Position numbers and translations under genes: made by a program. A DNA stretch of 64,000 nt from Shinella sp. CPCC 101442 (lineage in GTDB: Bacteria > Pseudomonadota > Alphaproteobacteria > Rhizobiales > Rhizobiaceae). How positions within the stretch are numbered: the first letter of the stretch is position 1; every line of letters starts with the position of its first letter. Below the pieces are notes generated by a model. That model made no database searches, was not told the DNA's origin, and worked only from the letters and a program-made list of their open reading frames with translations. Shown piece after piece: positions 7,633-17,505 of this stretch. Location: the NCBI RefSeq assembly GCF_024704725.1, contig NZ_JALIQS010000001.1, positions 248,001 through 312,000 on the forward strand, read 5' to 3'.

Positions 7633-8388
7633 ATGACTGACGTGTTAACTCAACCCCGGCCGATCCGCCTCAAGGGGCGCTCCTTCCTTGCGCTCGCCTT
7701 GACCCCTGAGCTGCCCGTCCAGGACTGGCTGGTGCGGCTCGACGATCTGGCTGCCCGTTCGGCCGGCTTCTTCCTTCGCCGGCCGGTCGTGCTCGACGTC
7801 GAGGGCCTCGACATCGACCGTCAGGAATTGCGCGATCTCGTCAACGAACTCTCGACCCGCAACGTGCGCGTCATGGGTATCGAGGGCGCTCGCACCTCGC
7901 AGCTCGGCCCGGACATGCCGCCCGCCATGACCGACGGCCGCGCGGCCGCCGATTTCGAGGCCCCGGCGGTTTCAGAGAAGACCGCTTCCGAAAAGACGGG
8001 CGCGGCCGATCCGGTGCAGAGTGTTGTGATGGAGCCCGTCTCCGGCGCCGCCACGACGACACCCTCGCTGGTCGTCTCCCGGCCCGTGCGCTCCGGCCAG
8101 TCGATCTTCTTCCCAGAGGGCGACGTCACTATTATCGGCTCGGTCGCTTCTGGCGCGGAAGTCGTCGCCGGCGGCTCGATCCATGTCTACGGCCCCTTAC
8201 GCGGCCGTGCCATGGCCGGCACGATGGGCAATGCGGAAGCACGCATTTTCTGCCGAAAGCTCGAGGCGGAACTGATCGCCATCGACGGCTTCTACAAGAC
8301 GGCTGACGACATGGAACCCGAACTGCGCGGCAAGCCGGTACAGGTCTGGCTCGAAGGCGAAACCATCAAGGCCGCGACACTCGGCTGA
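7633..8388 (+). CDS. minC: Septum site-determining protein MinC
   Basis: The 251-residue inhibitor of FtsZ assembly acts near the cell poles with MinD. The N-terminal MinC domain begins MTDVLTQPRPIRLKGRSFLA. A Pro/Ala/Glu-rich linker spans about residues 95-150. The C-terminal beta-helical domain carries SGQSIFFPEGDVTIIGSVA, GSIHVYGPLRGRAMAG and NAEARIFCRKLEAELIAIDG, the surface that binds MinD. The frame is open from 7585, but ATG 7633 gives the expected N-terminus and leaves the CtrA box outside the gene. First gene of minCDE; minD follows after 28 bases. Confidence 0.95.
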   Translation: MTDVLTQPRPIRLKGRSFLALALTPELPVQDWLVRLDDLAARSAGFFLRRPVVLDVEGLDIDRQELRDLVNELSTRNVRVMGIEGARTSQLGPDMPPAMTDGRAAADFEAPAVSEKTASEKTGAADPVQSVVMEPVSGAATTTPSLVVSRPVRSGQSIFFPEGDVTIIGSVASGAEVVAGGSIHVYGPLRGRAMAGTMGNAEARIFCRKLEAELIAIDGFYKTADDMEPELRGKPVQVWLEGETIKAATLG

Positions 8389-8416
8389 ACAGAATCCCCA
8401 ACCACTGGAGAGGTAC

Positions 8417-9232
8417 ATGGGTAAGGTAATCGTTGTCACATCGGGCAAGGGCGGCGTCGGCAAGACGACGTCGTCGGCAGCCCTTGGCGCAGCACTCGCA
8501 CAGGGCGGCGAAAAGGTCGTCGTCGTGGACTTCGACGTCGGCCTGCGCAATCTCGATCTCGTCATGGGTGCGGAACGCCGCGTCGTCTACGATCTCGTCA
8601 ACGTCATCCAGGGCGAGGCCAAGCTCACCCAGGCGCTGATCCGTGACAAGCGCGTCGAAACGCTCTACCTGCTGCCGGCGTCCCAGACCCGCGACAAGGA
8701 CAACCTGACGCCCGAAGGCGTCGAGAAGGTCATCGCTGCGCTGAAGAACGCTTTCGACTGGGTGATCTGCGACAGCCCCGCCGGCATCGAACGTGGCGCC
8801 ACGCTCGCCATGCGCCATGCGGATGTCGCCATCGTCGTGACCAACCCGGAAGTCTCCTCGGTTCGTGACTCCGATCGCATCATCGGCCTGCTCGATTCCA
8901 AGACGCTGAAGGCGGAGAACGGCGAGCGCGTCGAAAAGCACCTGTTGCTCACCCGCTACGACGCCCTGCGCGCCGAGCGCGGCGACATGCTGAAGGTCGA
9001 CGACGTCCTGGAGATCCTCTCCATTCCGCTGCTCGGCATCATTCCCGAAAGCATGGACGTCCTGCGCGCCTCCAACGTCGGCGCCCCCGTGACGCTCGCC
9101 GACAATCGCAGCGCGCCGGCCATCGCCTATTTCGAAGCGACGCGCCGCCTCAAGGGCGAAAACCTGCCGATCACCATCCCTGGCGACAAGCGCGGATTCT
9201 TCGGCAAGATCTTCGGAAGGAAAGCGGCATGA
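8417..9232 (+). CDS. minD: Septum site-determining ATPase MinD
   Basis: The 271-residue ParA/MinD-family ATPase recruits MinC to the membrane. The deviant Walker A motif GKGGVGKTT is at about residues 10-18, the switch region VDFDVGLRNLDLVMG follows, and DWVICDSPAGIERGA is the Walker B region. The C-terminal FFGKIFGRK is an amphipathic membrane-targeting helix, as in MinD of other proteobacteria. GAGAGG precedes the ATG. The stop overlaps minE by four bases (ATGA), so their production is coupled, as is usual for the ratio-sensitive pair. Confidence 0.97.
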   Translation: MGKVIVVTSGKGGVGKTTSSAALGAALAQGGEKVVVVDFDVGLRNLDLVMGAERRVVYDLVNVIQGEAKLTQALIRDKRVETLYLLPASQTRDKDNLTPEGVEKVIAALKNAFDWVICDSPAGIERGATLAMRHADVAIVVTNPEVSSVRDSDRIIGLLDSKTLKAENGERVEKHLLLTRYDALRAERGDMLKVDDVLEILSIPLLGIIPESMDVLRASNVGAPVTLADNRSAPAIAYFEATRRLKGENLPITIPGDKRGFFGKIFGRKAA

Positions 9233-9492
9233 ACCTTTTCCGCTTTTTCTCCCGTGCCCAGTCGGCACCGGCCGCCCGCGAGCGGCTGCAGGTGCTGCTC
9301 GCCCATGAGCGGGCCGCGACAGGCGACATCGATCTCGTCAACAAGCTGCGCGACGAAATCCTGAAGGCGATTTCCAAGCACATGCAGGTCGACGACGAAA
9401 AGGTCACGATCAAGATGGAACGAGGTCCACAGGTCTCGACGCTTGCCGTCGATATCGAGATCCCGTTCGACGCCGGCAAGAAAGCCGCCTGA
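9229..9492 (+). CDS. minE: Cell division topological specificity factor MinE
   Basis: The 87-residue protein displaces MinC and stimulates MinD ATPase to set the Min oscillation. The N-terminus MNLFRFFSRAQSAP is the membrane-binding amphipathic helix. The anti-MinCD segment follows (ARERLQVLLAHERA), then the dimerisation domain (ILKAISKHMQVDDEKVTIKM). Length is normal for the family. It overlaps minD and ends the conserved trio; a 137-base gap without a gene follows. Confidence 0.96.
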   Translation: MNLFRFFSRAQSAPAARERLQVLLAHERAATGDIDLVNKLRDEILKAISKHMQVDDEKVTIKMERGPQVSTLAVDIEIPFDAGKKAA

Positions 9493-9629
9493 CGCCAGAA
9501 ACATTCAACCGCCGCGCCCTTCAGGGACAGCGGCAACGGGCAATCCCGAAGAAGGACCACAACCCAGGCCACCGGCGCCTCAAAAGAGGACCGGAGCCGC
9601 ATGCTTAAACCACTGAAAAGGAGAGTGTC

Positions 9630-9818
9630 ATGAGCCGTTTAGCGTTGCTGGAGAGACTGAAAGTCGCCCAGAAGATGCCCAAATACCAGGGCCGTGACAT
9701 CACCACGATCAGCGCCATCCTCTCCAATCAGGCGCTGGCACGGCATGTGGACGTGTGCGAGCAGGCAGCGGGTATTGTGCAACAACAGACCGGCGATGCC
9801 GCCCGGCAGCAGGCTTAG
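9630..9818 (+). CDS. Small protein of unknown function downstream of minE
   Basis: The 62-residue protein starts MSRLALLERLKVAQKMPKYQ. It has a strong ribosome site (AAGGAGAG, 5 bases before the ATG) and is followed 10 bases later by a good terminator, which argues for a real gene. It contains no signal peptide or membrane segment; the C-terminal half (DVCEQAAGIVQQQTGDAA) is helical and Gln/Ala-rich. I do not recognise a family. It could be cotranscribed with minCDE or have its own promoter in the 137-base gap. Confidence 0.55.
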   Translation: MSRLALLERLKVAQKMPKYQGRDITTISAILSNQALARHVDVCEQAAGIVQQQTGDAARQQA

Positions 9819-9828
9819 CCACGAACAA

Positions 9829-9860
9829 AACAACCCCGCCTACGCGGGGTTGTTGCTTTT
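9829..9860. terminator. Bidirectional rho-independent terminator between the small gene and dctA
   Basis: AACAACCCCGC (9829-9839), loop CTAC, GCGGGGTTGTT (9844-9854), then GCTTTT on the plus strand. On the minus strand the hairpin is followed by a T-rich stretch. It sits between convergent genes and can serve both. Confidence 0.85.
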
Positions 9861-9871
9861 GGGGTGTCGGA

Positions 9872-11203
9872 TCACTCGGCGGGCTGCAGGGCCGGCGTCT
9901 CGACAAGCGTTTCCGTGACGCCGCCTTTCAGCGCCGCGTTCAGCTTCTCGACATCGAGCTCGTTTTCCCAGCGGGCGACGACGATCGTCGCGACCGCGTT
10001 GCCGACGAAGTTGGTCAGCGCACGGCATTCGGACATGAAGCGGTCGATGCCGAGGATCAGCGCCATGCCGGCGACCGGCACGGAGGGCACGACCGAGAGC
10101 GTCGCGGCCAATGTGATGAAGCCAGCGCCGGTAATGCCGGCCGCGCCCTTCGAACTCAGCATGGCGACGAGCAGCAACAGGACCTGGTCACCGAACGACA
10201 AGGGGATATCGACGGCCTGCGCGATGAAGAGCGCCGCCAGCGTCATGTAGATGTTCGTGCCGTCGAGGTTGAAGGAGTAGCCGGTGGGGATGACGAGGCC
10301 GACGACCGAGCGCTTGCAGCCCGCCTGCTCCATCTTCTGCATCAGGCCCGGCAGCGCCGCTTCCGACGACGAGGTGCCGAGGACGAGGAGCAGTTCTTCC
10401 TTGATATAGCGGATGAGCGCCACGATCGAGAAGCCGTTGTACCTTGCCACCGCCCCCAGCACCACGAAAACGAAGAGGAGCGCGGTGAGGTAGAAGGTGG
10501 CGATCAGGAAGGCGAGGTTGGCGACGGAGCCGATGCCATATTTACCGATGGTGAAGGCCATCGCGCCGAAGGCGCCGATCGGGGCGGCCTTCATGAGAAT
10601 GGCGACCAGACGGAAGACCGGTGTCGTCAGCGATTGCAGGAAATCGACGACGGGCTTGCCCTGTTCGCCGACCATGCCGAGCGCGATGCCGAAGAGCACC
10701 GAGAAGAACAGCACCTGCAGGATGTCCCCTTCGGCAAAAGCGCCGACGATGGTCTGCGGGATGATGTTCATCAGGAAGCCGGTGATGGTCGATTCATGCG
10801 CCTTGGTGGCGTAAGTCGCAACCGCATTGGCATCGAGCGACGCCGGATCGATATGCATGCCCGCGCCCGGCTGCACGACATTGGCGACCAGCATGCCGAC
10901 GGCGAGCGCCAGCGTCGAGAACGTGAAGAAGTAGATCATCGCCTTGCCGGCGACGCGGCCGACCTTCTTCAGATCCGACATGCCGGCAATGCCCGTTGCG
11001 ACCGTCAGGAAGATCACCGGGGCGATGATCATCTTGACCAGCTTGATGAAGGCATCGCCGAGCGGCTTCAACCCCGCACCGAAATCAGGATAGAAATGGC
11101 CGACGAGCATGCCGGCGACGATGGCGACGATCACCTGGAAATAGAGATGGGTGTAGAAGGGTTTCGGGTCACGCGTTTCCGTGACGGCAGACGAGATATG
11201 CAC
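9872..11203 (-). CDS. dctA: C4-dicarboxylate:H+/Na+ symporter DctA
   Basis: This is a 443-residue inner-membrane transporter of the DAACS (GltP/DctA) family for succinate, fumarate and malate. Visible signatures are [18 protein letters not shown], the serine-rich re-entrant loop [13 protein letters not shown] and the substrate/cation site [19 protein letters not shown]. The GTG start at 11203 is preceded by AAGGAGGAAGCC and gives the known N-terminus type (about 441-443 residues). The frame is open to 11293, but that would overlap the sigma-54 promoter at 11276-11292. It is divergent from dctBD, which should activate it when dicarboxylates are present. Confidence 0.97.
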   Translation of the reverse strand: MHISSAVTETRDPKPFYTHLYFQVIVAIVAGMLVGHFYPDFGAGLKPLGDAFIKLVKMIIAPVIFLTVATGIAGMSDLKKVGRVAGKAMIYFFTFSTLALAVGMLVANVVQPGAGMHIDPASLDANAVATYATKAHESTITGFLMNIIPQTIVGAFAEGDILQVLFFSVLFGIALGMVGEQGKPVVDFLQSLTTPVFRLVAILMKAAPIGAFGAMAFTIGKYGIGSVANLAFLIATFYLTALLFVFVVLGAVARYNGFSIVALIRYIKEELLLVLGTSSSEAALPGLMQKMEQAGCKRSVVGLVIPTGYSFNLDGTNIYMTLAALFIAQAVDIPLSFGDQVLLLLVAMLSSKGAAGITGAGFITLAATLSVVPSVPVAGMALILGIDRFMSECRALTNFVGNAVATIVVARWENELDVEKLNAALKGGVTETLVETPALQPAE

Positions 11204-11275
11204 GGCTTCCTCCTTTCGCACCCCAACCGGAGAACCGGCTCTTCCCGGGGTGACTTGCTGTAACTGCGACAAGCT

Positions 11276-11292
11276 CAGCAAGGGATGTGCCA
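11276..11292 (-). promoter_or_regulatory. Sigma-54 promoter of dctA
   Basis: On the minus strand TGGCAC (11292-11287), five bases, TTGCTG (11281-11276): a perfect -24/-12 element. It lies 73 bases upstream of the dctA GTG start and explains the need for the sigma-54 activator DctD. Confidence 0.9.
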
Positions 11293-11366
11293 ATTCGTAA
11301 TTCGCAATCTAAGCTATTATAATCGCTGGATTATTTCTCCTGGCACAGAACTCGACGTCAAGCACT

Positions 11367-11414
11367 GTGCGGATTTCCGCACGCGCACATTGAAAGTCGT
11401 GCGGCTTTATGCTC
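11367..11414. promoter_or_regulatory. DctD upstream activator sites (one perfect, one degenerate)
   Basis: GTGCGGATTTCCGCAC at 11367-11382 is a perfect palindrome matching the DctD site type. A second half-conserved copy starts GTGCGG at 11399 and runs to 11414. Centres are 32 bases apart, about three helical turns, as expected for cooperative dimers. They are 75-140 bases upstream of the dctA sigma-54 promoter and next to the dctB start. Confidence 0.8.
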
Positions 11415-11424
11415 AAATTACACA

Positions 11425-13266
11425 ATGGACGCCCCATCGGCCAATCGCAGCTCCGCCGACCTCTCCCGCTCGACACGGCGGCAGTGGCTTGCTTTCGCCG
11501 CGCTTCTTCTCGTCCTGTCGTTCGGCGCGCTCCATGCAGCCGGCGTCTACGGCCGGGCCACGGCGCTTTCCGTCTTGGAGCAACAGGGGCGAACCGAGGC
11601 GAACCTCAAGGTCGCCCTTCTGCGCGCCGTGCTGGAGCGTCCGCGCGCCCTGCCGTTCCTGCTTTCCCGCGACAGGGACGTTTCGGATGCGCTGACGGAC
11701 ACCGCAGCCGGCAAGCGTGAATTCCTCGACCGCAAGCTGGAAGAGCTCGTCACCGGCACGAGTGCGGCGGTGATCTACGTCATCGACCCCAGGGGCGTGG
11801 CGGTCTCGGCGAGCAACTGGCGCGAACCGACGAGTTTCGTCGGCAACGACTATTCCTTTCGCGCCTATTTTTCCCGCGCGATGAAAGACGGCACAGCCGA
11901 GCACTTCGCGCTTGGTTCGGTCAGCAAGCGGCCCGGCCTCTACATCTCGCACCGGATCGGCCCGGCGACCGCGCCGCTCGGCGTCGTGGTGGTGAAGATG
12001 GAGTTCGACCAGCTCGAAAGGGACTGGCACGAAACGCAGCGCCCCTCCTATGTGGTCGACGCCAACCATGTCGTGCTGATCAGCAGCATCCCCTCCTGGC
12101 GTTTCATGACCACCGAGCCGCTGCCGGCCGACGGTCTGGCTGCCATCCGCGAAAGCCTACAGTTCGGCGAAGCGCCGCTCGCGCCCCTCCCTTTCGAAAG
12201 GCAGGCCGACGATAACCTCATTCGCGCCCTCCTGCCCGGCGGGGGCACGCAATCCTACCTGCGCATCACCGTCCCCGTCATCTCGACGCCGTGGCAATTC
12301 GAATATCTCGTCCCGACGGGCGAAGCCGTCGCCGCAGCCATGCGCGAAGCCCGGCTCTTCGCCCTTCTCCTGCTTGGCGCCATCACCCTTCTCGCCGCCT
12401 TCTGGCTGCAGCGTCGCCAGAGGGCACTCGCCAATGCGGCGCGCGAACAGGCAGCGCGCGAGGAACTGGAGCGACGCGTCGTCGAGCGAACGCGCGATCT
12501 GAGCCTGGCGCGCGATCGCCTCGAGACCGAGATCGCCGATCACCGGGAGACCGAGACAAAACTTCAATTCGTGCAGCAGGATCTGGTACAGGCAAACCGG
12601 CTTGCCATTCTCGGCCAGGTCGCGGCCGGCGTTGCCCATGAGATCAACCAGCCGCTCGCCACCATTCGCGCCTATGCCGACAATGCGAAAGTATTTCTCG
12701 GCCGCAGCAAACCCGAACCCGTCCTCGAAAACCTTGATCACATCGCCGGCCTGACCGACCGCATCGCCACCATCACGGAAGACCTCAAGGCACTGGCACG
12801 CAAGGGCCGCACCGCCGAGGAGCCGGTCGCCGTGCGCGAGGTCATCGACGGTGCGATCCTCCTGCTACGCAGCCGCTTCACCGGTCGGCTGGAGCGGCTT
12901 GTCATCGCGCCGCTGCCAGCGGGTCTTCAGGTTTTCGGCAACCGGCTGCGGCTGGAGCAGGTGCTGATCAACCTGTTCCAGAATGCGCTGGAAGCCGTCG
13001 AGCCCCGCGCCGATGGCCGCGTCGACGTCACCGTGGAGGTTCACGAGGGCGCAGTGTTGATCGCCGTCACCGACAACGGCCCGGGCCTGTCTGACACGAT
13101 CCTCGCCCAACTCTTCGAACCCTTCAACACCTCGAAGGAAAAGGGTCTTGGACTGGGGCTCGTCATCGCCAAGGACATCGTCTCCGACTATGGCGGGCAG
13201 CTGGAGGTCAAGACCGATGCCGGCGGCGCCAGCTTCCGTATCCATCTCAGAAAGGTTGGGAAATGA
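11425..13266 (+). CDS. dctB: C4-dicarboxylate sensor histidine kinase DctB
   Basis: The 613-residue membrane kinase has a first transmembrane helix at about residues 21-42 ([20 protein letters not shown]), a periplasmic tandem PAS-like sensor, and a second helix around 310-330. A coiled linker follows, then the dimerisation domain with phospho-acceptor His405 ([19 protein letters not shown]). The C-terminal ATPase has N, G1 and G2 boxes ([30 protein letters not shown]). It phosphorylates DctD in response to dicarboxylates. Its stop overlaps the dctD start by four bases. Confidence 0.96.
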   Translation: MDAPSANRSSADLSRSTRRQWLAFAALLLVLSFGALHAAGVYGRATALSVLEQQGRTEANLKVALLRAVLERPRALPFLLSRDRDVSDALTDTAAGKREFLDRKLEELVTGTSAAVIYVIDPRGVAVSASNWREPTSFVGNDYSFRAYFSRAMKDGTAEHFALGSVSKRPGLYISHRIGPATAPLGVVVVKMEFDQLERDWHETQRPSYVVDANHVVLISSIPSWRFMTTEPLPADGLAAIRESLQFGEAPLAPLPFERQADDNLIRALLPGGGTQSYLRITVPVISTPWQFEYLVPTGEAVAAAMREARLFALLLLGAITLLAAFWLQRRQRALANAAREQAAREELERRVVERTRDLSLARDRLETEIADHRETETKLQFVQQDLVQANRLAILGQVAAGVAHEINQPLATIRAYADNAKVFLGRSKPEPVLENLDHIAGLTDRIATITEDLKALARKGRTAEEPVAVREVIDGAILLLRSRFTGRLERLVIAPLPAGLQVFGNRLRLEQVLINLFQNALEAVEPRADGRVDVTVEVHEGAVLIAVTDNGPGLSDTILAQLFEPFNTSKEKGLGLGLVIAKDIVSDYGGQLEVKTDAGGASFRIHLRKVGK

Positions 13267-14618
13267 ACCCACCTGTCCTTCTCGTCGATGACGACAAGCA
13301 GTTGCTGCATGCCACGGCACAGACGCTGGAACTGGCGGATTTCACCGTCACGGCGCTCGGCTCGGCAACCGAGGCATTGTCGGTTCTCCGCGCGGATTTT
13401 TCAGGCGTGGTCGTCTCCGATATCCGCATGCCGGGCATGGACGGTCTCCAGCTCTTCGAACGAATCCGCCAGATCGATGCGGAAATTCCCGTCATCCTCA
13501 TCACCGGCCACGGCGACATTCCCACCGCCGTCAAGGCTATCCAGGATGGCGTCTACGACTTCATCGCCAAGCCCTTCGCCGCCGAGCGGCTGATCCAGTG
13601 CGTGCATCGCGCGGTGGAAAAGCGCGGCCTCGTGCTCGAAAACCGCCGCCTTCGCGAGGCCGTGCGGCAGGCGGAGGACGACTTCCCGTTGATCGGCCAG
13701 ACACCCGTGATGGATCGGCTGCGCCAGACCCTGCGTCAGATCGCCGATACCGATGTCGATGTGCTGGTGACGGGCGAAACGGGGAGCGGCAAGGAGGTCG
13801 TGGCACGCCTGCTGCATGGCTGGAGCCGCCGCGCGCGCGGCAACTTCGTGGCGCTCAACTGCGGCGCCCTGCCCGAACAGGTGATCGAGAGCGAGCTTTT
13901 CGGCCACGAGCCCGGCGCCTTCACCGGCGCGCAGAAGAAGCGCATCGGCCGTATCGAGCATTCGAGCGGCGGCACGCTTTTCCTCGACGAACTGGAGAGC
14001 ATGCCGCTCTCGACGCAGATCCAGATGCTGCGCGTTCTGGAAATGCGCGAAGTGACACCGCTCGGCACCAACGAGGTGCGTCCCGTCGATATCCGCATCG
14101 TCGCGGCCGCCAAGGTCGATCTTGCCGATCCCGAACAGCGCAGGGCGTTTCGCGAGGATCTCTACTACCGCCTCAACGTCGTCTCTCTCACCATCCCGCC
14201 GCTGCGCGAACGGCGCGACGACATTCCGTTGCTCTTCAGGTACTTCGCCGAACGCGCCGCCCGTCGTTTTCAACGCGAGGCACCGACGCTGTCGGCCGAT
14301 ATCCTGCGTCACCTGCGCGAACACGACTGGCCGGGCAATGTGCGCGAACTCTCCCACTTCGCCGAGCGTGCCGTGCTGGGCATGGTGCCACCGGCGGCCA
14401 CGTCGCAGGTCTCCGCCACGGCATCGATGGAAACCGGCTCGCTTCCCAGGAGGCTGGAACGACTGGAAGCGGAGATCATCCGTGAAGCGCTCGCCACCCA
14501 TGGCGGCAATGTGCAGGAAACGATCGCCGCGCTCGGCATCCCGCGAAAGACCTTCTATGACAAGCTCCAGCGCCACGGCATCGTCAGGAAAGAATTTTCC
14601 GCGAGCGACGATCTCTAG
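13263..14618 (+). CDS. dctD: Sigma-54-dependent response regulator DctD
   Basis: This is a 451-residue NtrC-family activator. The receiver domain has D9/D10 and phospho-acceptor D53 ([12 protein letters not shown]). The AAA+ domain has Walker A GETGSGKE, the sigma-54 contact loop GAFTGA (in [15 protein letters not shown]) and [14 protein letters not shown] as Walker B. The C-terminal Fis-type helix-turn-helix is [20 protein letters not shown]. It should bind the palindromes at 11367-11414 and activate dctA at 11276-11292. Translationally coupled to dctB. Confidence 0.97.
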   Translation: MNPPVLLVDDDKQLLHATAQTLELADFTVTALGSATEALSVLRADFSGVVVSDIRMPGMDGLQLFERIRQIDAEIPVILITGHGDIPTAVKAIQDGVYDFIAKPFAAERLIQCVHRAVEKRGLVLENRRLREAVRQAEDDFPLIGQTPVMDRLRQTLRQIADTDVDVLVTGETGSGKEVVARLLHGWSRRARGNFVALNCGALPEQVIESELFGHEPGAFTGAQKKRIGRIEHSSGGTLFLDELESMPLSTQIQMLRVLEMREVTPLGTNEVRPVDIRIVAAAKVDLADPEQRRAFREDLYYRLNVVSLTIPPLRERRDDIPLLFRYFAERAARRFQREAPTLSADILRHLREHDWPGNVRELSHFAERAVLGMVPPAATSQVSATASMETGSLPRRLERLEAEIIREALATHGGNVQETIAALGIPRKTFYDKLQRHGIVRKEFSASDDL

Positions 14619-14789
14619 CCTCTCCGATGCTCGGCGAGTGCCATGCAGGGAAAGACGATGGTTTGCGTCGCAATTCCCCGCGCCGGGCTTGCTGCAGGCG
14701 GTTGCCGGCAACGAAAGCAGGGACGTATTGTACCATCCTTCTCAAAACCGCTTCGGCGATCTGCCAAATAGTTGCTTCCCGGACATGCC

Positions 14790-15326
14790 ATGCTGACGCT
14801 GACACCTTTCACCTCAGCGCATTTCGCGCTCCTCCTCGACTGGTTTCCAACCCATGTCGAGCTCGTGCAATGGGGCGGGCCGCTGCTGGAGTTTCCGTTG
14901 TCGCATGATCAGTTGGAACGCATGCTCGCGGAAGGCAGGTCCGATCCCCCGGCACGGCTATGCTGGATGGCGGAAAGCGAAGGCGTTCCCGTCGGCCATG
15001 TCCAGCTCGGTTTCGACTGGCGCAATGGAAACGCCCTGCTCTCGCGCGTCGCCATCGCACCTGACATGAGAGGCCGGCGCCTGGCGTTTCCGCTGATTGC
15101 GCTGGCGATCGAAACGGCATTCCGTTTCGAGACGGTTGAACGGCTGGAATTGAACGTCTACACCTGGAACGCCCCGGCCATACGGACCTACGAGCGATCG
15201 GGCTTCAGTCTGGAAGGGGTGCGCAGATCCTCCGCACGCGTCGAAGGCGCGCGTTGGGACACGGCCATGATGAGCTTGCTGCGGCAAGACCTCCCCGATC
15301 AGCGGCCTGCATCGCCCAGCATCTGA
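14790..15326 (+). CDS. GNAT family N-acetyltransferase
   Basis: The 178-residue protein has GNAT fold markers: LTPFTSAHFALLLDWFP at the N-terminus, VGHVQLGFDW, the acetyl-CoA loop VAIAPDMRGRRLAFPLI and the C-terminal NAPAIRTYERSGF. This pattern is like ribosomal-protein or small-molecule acetyltransferases of the RimJ/RimL type; the substrate cannot be told. Start choice is uncertain: ATG at 14790 (MLTLTPF) matches the fold, while the frame is open to 14772. It stands alone between dctD and the convergent pta gene; no promoter is obvious in the 170 bases before it. Confidence 0.82.
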   Translation: MLTLTPFTSAHFALLLDWFPTHVELVQWGGPLLEFPLSHDQLERMLAEGRSDPPARLCWMAESEGVPVGHVQLGFDWRNGNALLSRVAIAPDMRGRRLAFPLIALAIETAFRFETVERLELNVYTWNAPAIRTYERSGFSLEGVRRSSARVEGARWDTAMMSLLRQDLPDQRPASPSI

Positions 15327-15365
15327 ACCGAGAAACAGAGGACGCTGCCGTCCGGGTTCGGCCTT

Positions 15366-16394
15366 TCAACGTGACGCGTCGGGCCGATCCCGGCGCTGGC
15401 CTTCGTTTGCCTGCACCACCGTGATGGCGATCATGTGAAAGACGTCGTCGGCATTGCAGCCGCGGGACAGATCGTTGGCCGGCTTGGCAAGGCCCTGCAG
15501 GATGGGGCCGATTGCGGAGGCGCCGCCGATACGCTGGGCGATCTTGTAGCCGATATTGGCCGCATCGAGGTTCGGGAAGACGAAGACATTGGCCTCGCCG
15601 TTGAGCGCCGACTGCGGCGCCTTGGCCGCGCTGACGGCCTCGACGAAGGCGGTGTCGAACTGCAACTCGCCGTCGATGACGAGACCGGGCGCGGCCTCGT
15701 GCGCCAGCCGCGTCGCCTCCACCACCTTGGAGACGCGCTCGTGCGCCGCACTGCCCGCCGTCGAGAAGGAGAGCATCGCCACCTTCGCCGGCTTGCCGGC
15801 CAATGCCTCGAAGGAGCGCGCCGACATGACCGCAATGTCGGCAAGGCCCGCGGCGTCCGGATCGACCACCAGCCCGCAATCGGCGAAGACGAAGGCGCCT
15901 TTCTTCACATGATGGGACGCGCACAGCATCATCAGGAAAAAGCTCGACACCAGGCCGACATCCGGCGCACGGCCGATGGTCTGGAGCGCGGCGCGCACCG
16001 TATCGGCAGTGGTCGCGACCGCCCCGCCCACCGTGCCGTCCGCCTCGTCCTCGCGCACCATCATCGCGGCGAAGACGAGTGGCGAGCCCATCGCGGCCGC
16101 CGCCGCCGCCGCGTCGATGCCCTTGCTCTTGCGAAGCGCATGATAGGCGGCCGCAAGGCGGGGCGTGAGCGCGGACGTCGCCGGATCCTCGATGCGGATC
16201 TCGCCTGCATCGGCACCGAGCGCCGCCAGCCGGGCTTCGACGGACTTTTGATCGCCCACCAGCGTGATCGACGCGATGCCGGCACGCACCGCGCGCACGG
16301 CCGCCTCGACGATGCGCGCGTCCTCTCCCTCGGGGAGCACGATATGACGGGGTGCGGCTTTCGCGGCTTCGAGAATGCGGTCGAGCGGTTTCAT
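15366..16394 (-). CDS. pta: Phosphate acetyltransferase (taurine catabolism)
   Basis: The 342-residue protein is the short Pta form, lacking the N-terminal regulatory domain of enteric Pta. It carries HIVLPEGEDARIVEAA, GTVGGAVATTADTVRAALQ and MLSFSTAGSAAHERV, and ends in a region with IGPILQGLAKPANDLSRG. It converts acetyl phosphate from Xsc plus CoA into acetyl-CoA. The ATG at 16394 shares one base with the stop of the upstream YeiH-type gene. The long frame open upstream is read-through of that gene in another phase and is not coding. Last gene of the tau cluster, convergent with the GNAT gene. Confidence 0.94.
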   Translation of the reverse strand: MKPLDRILEAAKAAPRHIVLPEGEDARIVEAAVRAVRAGIASITLVGDQKSVEARLAALGADAGEIRIEDPATSALTPRLAAAYHALRKSKGIDAAAAAAAMGSPLVFAAMMVREDEADGTVGGAVATTADTVRAALQTIGRAPDVGLVSSFFLMMLCASHHVKKGAFVFADCGLVVDPDAAGLADIAVMSARSFEALAGKPAKVAMLSFSTAGSAAHERVSKVVEATRLAHEAAPGLVIDGELQFDTAFVEAVSAAKAPQSALNGEANVFVFPNLDAANIGYKIAQRIGGASAIGPILQGLAKPANDLSRGCNADDVFHMIAITVVQANEGQRRDRPDASR

Positions 16395-17431
16395 CAGGCG
16401 TGTCCCAGATAGTGAATGCCGACAAGGATGAAGACGGCGATGAAGACGGTCTCGGCAACGACGAGAGCCACCGCATCGCCGCCGACATCGAGTACCCGGC
16501 GCAAAGAGGTTCGCATGCCGACCGCGACGATGCCGGCAAGCAGCGCCCAGCGGGAGGTTTCCATCCCGGCTTTCGCCACCATCTCCGGAACGAGGCCGAA
16601 AGAATTGAGGGCGGCCAGGATCAGGAAGGCAACGACGAAGCCCGGCAGCAGCGGCGGGCGCTTGCCGGTTTCGCCCTCCGGCTGCGGCACGTTGCGCAGC
16701 GAGATCGAATAGACCAGCACCACCGGCGCCAGCATGGTGACGCGGATCAATTTGACGAGCGTCGCGGTTTCGCCCGCCTCCGGCGAAACGGAGAAGCCGG
16801 CACCGACCACCTGGGCAACATCGTGAATGGTGCCGCCGAAGAAGATGCCGGTGGCGCGCGCGTCGAGCCCCATGGTCTGGGCGATGATCGGATAGGCGAT
16901 CATGGCGAGCGTGGAGAGCACCGTGACCGACAGCACCGTGAAGATAAGGTTGCGTTCGGAGAACTCGTTCTTGGGCAGCACGGCGGCAATGGCCATGGCG
17001 GCGGACGCGCCACAAATGGCGACCGATCCGCTGGTGATCAATGCCATCCGCCAGCCGCGGCCGAGCAGCTTTGCCGCGAGCAGCCCGAAACAGATCGTGG
17101 CGACCAGCGCCGAGACGAGCAGCAGGATCGTGCTCGCACCCAACCCGATCAGCAGTTCGACGCTGATGCGCATGCCGAGCAGAGCCACGCCGATCCGCAA
17201 CACCTTCTTGGCGCACAAGTCGATGCCTGCCACGCAGCGCCCCTCTTCGGACAGGAAATGGAAGGCAATGCCGAGCAGCAGCGCCATCAGCATGGCCGGT
17301 GCCCCGTAATGGTCGGACAGGAACTGGGCCGCCACGGCGACGGCCGCGGTGACGGCGATACCCGGCCAATAGGTGGCAAACCCGGAGGGCATGCCCCGGA
17401 AACGGTCTTGGACGGAGGCGGCGAAGGTCAT
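16394..17431 (-). CDS. YeiH-family (UPF0324) membrane protein, putative sulfite/sulfate exporter
   Basis: The 345-residue inner-membrane protein has about ten hydrophobic segments. It carries the family signatures LCAKKVLRIGVALLGMRIS, ITSGSVAICGASAAMAIAA and TGIFFGGTIHDVAQVVGAG. YeiH/UPF0324 proteins are annotated as putative sulfate exporters. Lying between xsc, which releases sulfite, and pta, it is well placed to remove sulfite; the exporter of other taurine degraders (TauZ) belongs to a different family. The transported ion is inference. Confidence 0.87.
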   Translation of the reverse strand: MTFAASVQDRFRGMPSGFATYWPGIAVTAAVAVAAQFLSDHYGAPAMLMALLLGIAFHFLSEEGRCVAGIDLCAKKVLRIGVALLGMRISVELLIGLGASTILLLVSALVATICFGLLAAKLLGRGWRMALITSGSVAICGASAAMAIAAVLPKNEFSERNLIFTVLSVTVLSTLAMIAYPIIAQTMGLDARATGIFFGGTIHDVAQVVGAGFSVSPEAGETATLVKLIRVTMLAPVVLVYSISLRNVPQPEGETGKRPPLLPGFVVAFLILAALNSFGLVPEMVAKAGMETSRWALLAGIVAVGMRTSLRRVLDVGGDAVALVVAETVFIAVFILVGIHYLGHA

Positions 17432-17505
17432 GATGTCTTTCCGGTCGCTGGCGGGGCCTCGCCCGCCCGACTTCCGCCGGGCAGGACATGGATCGTTCGG
17501 GCCGA

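Noticed and set aside
9755-11263. A 502-codon plus-strand frame opposite dctA
   Set aside because: Arg/Asp/His-rich low-complexity product antisense to a well-conserved transporter gene.
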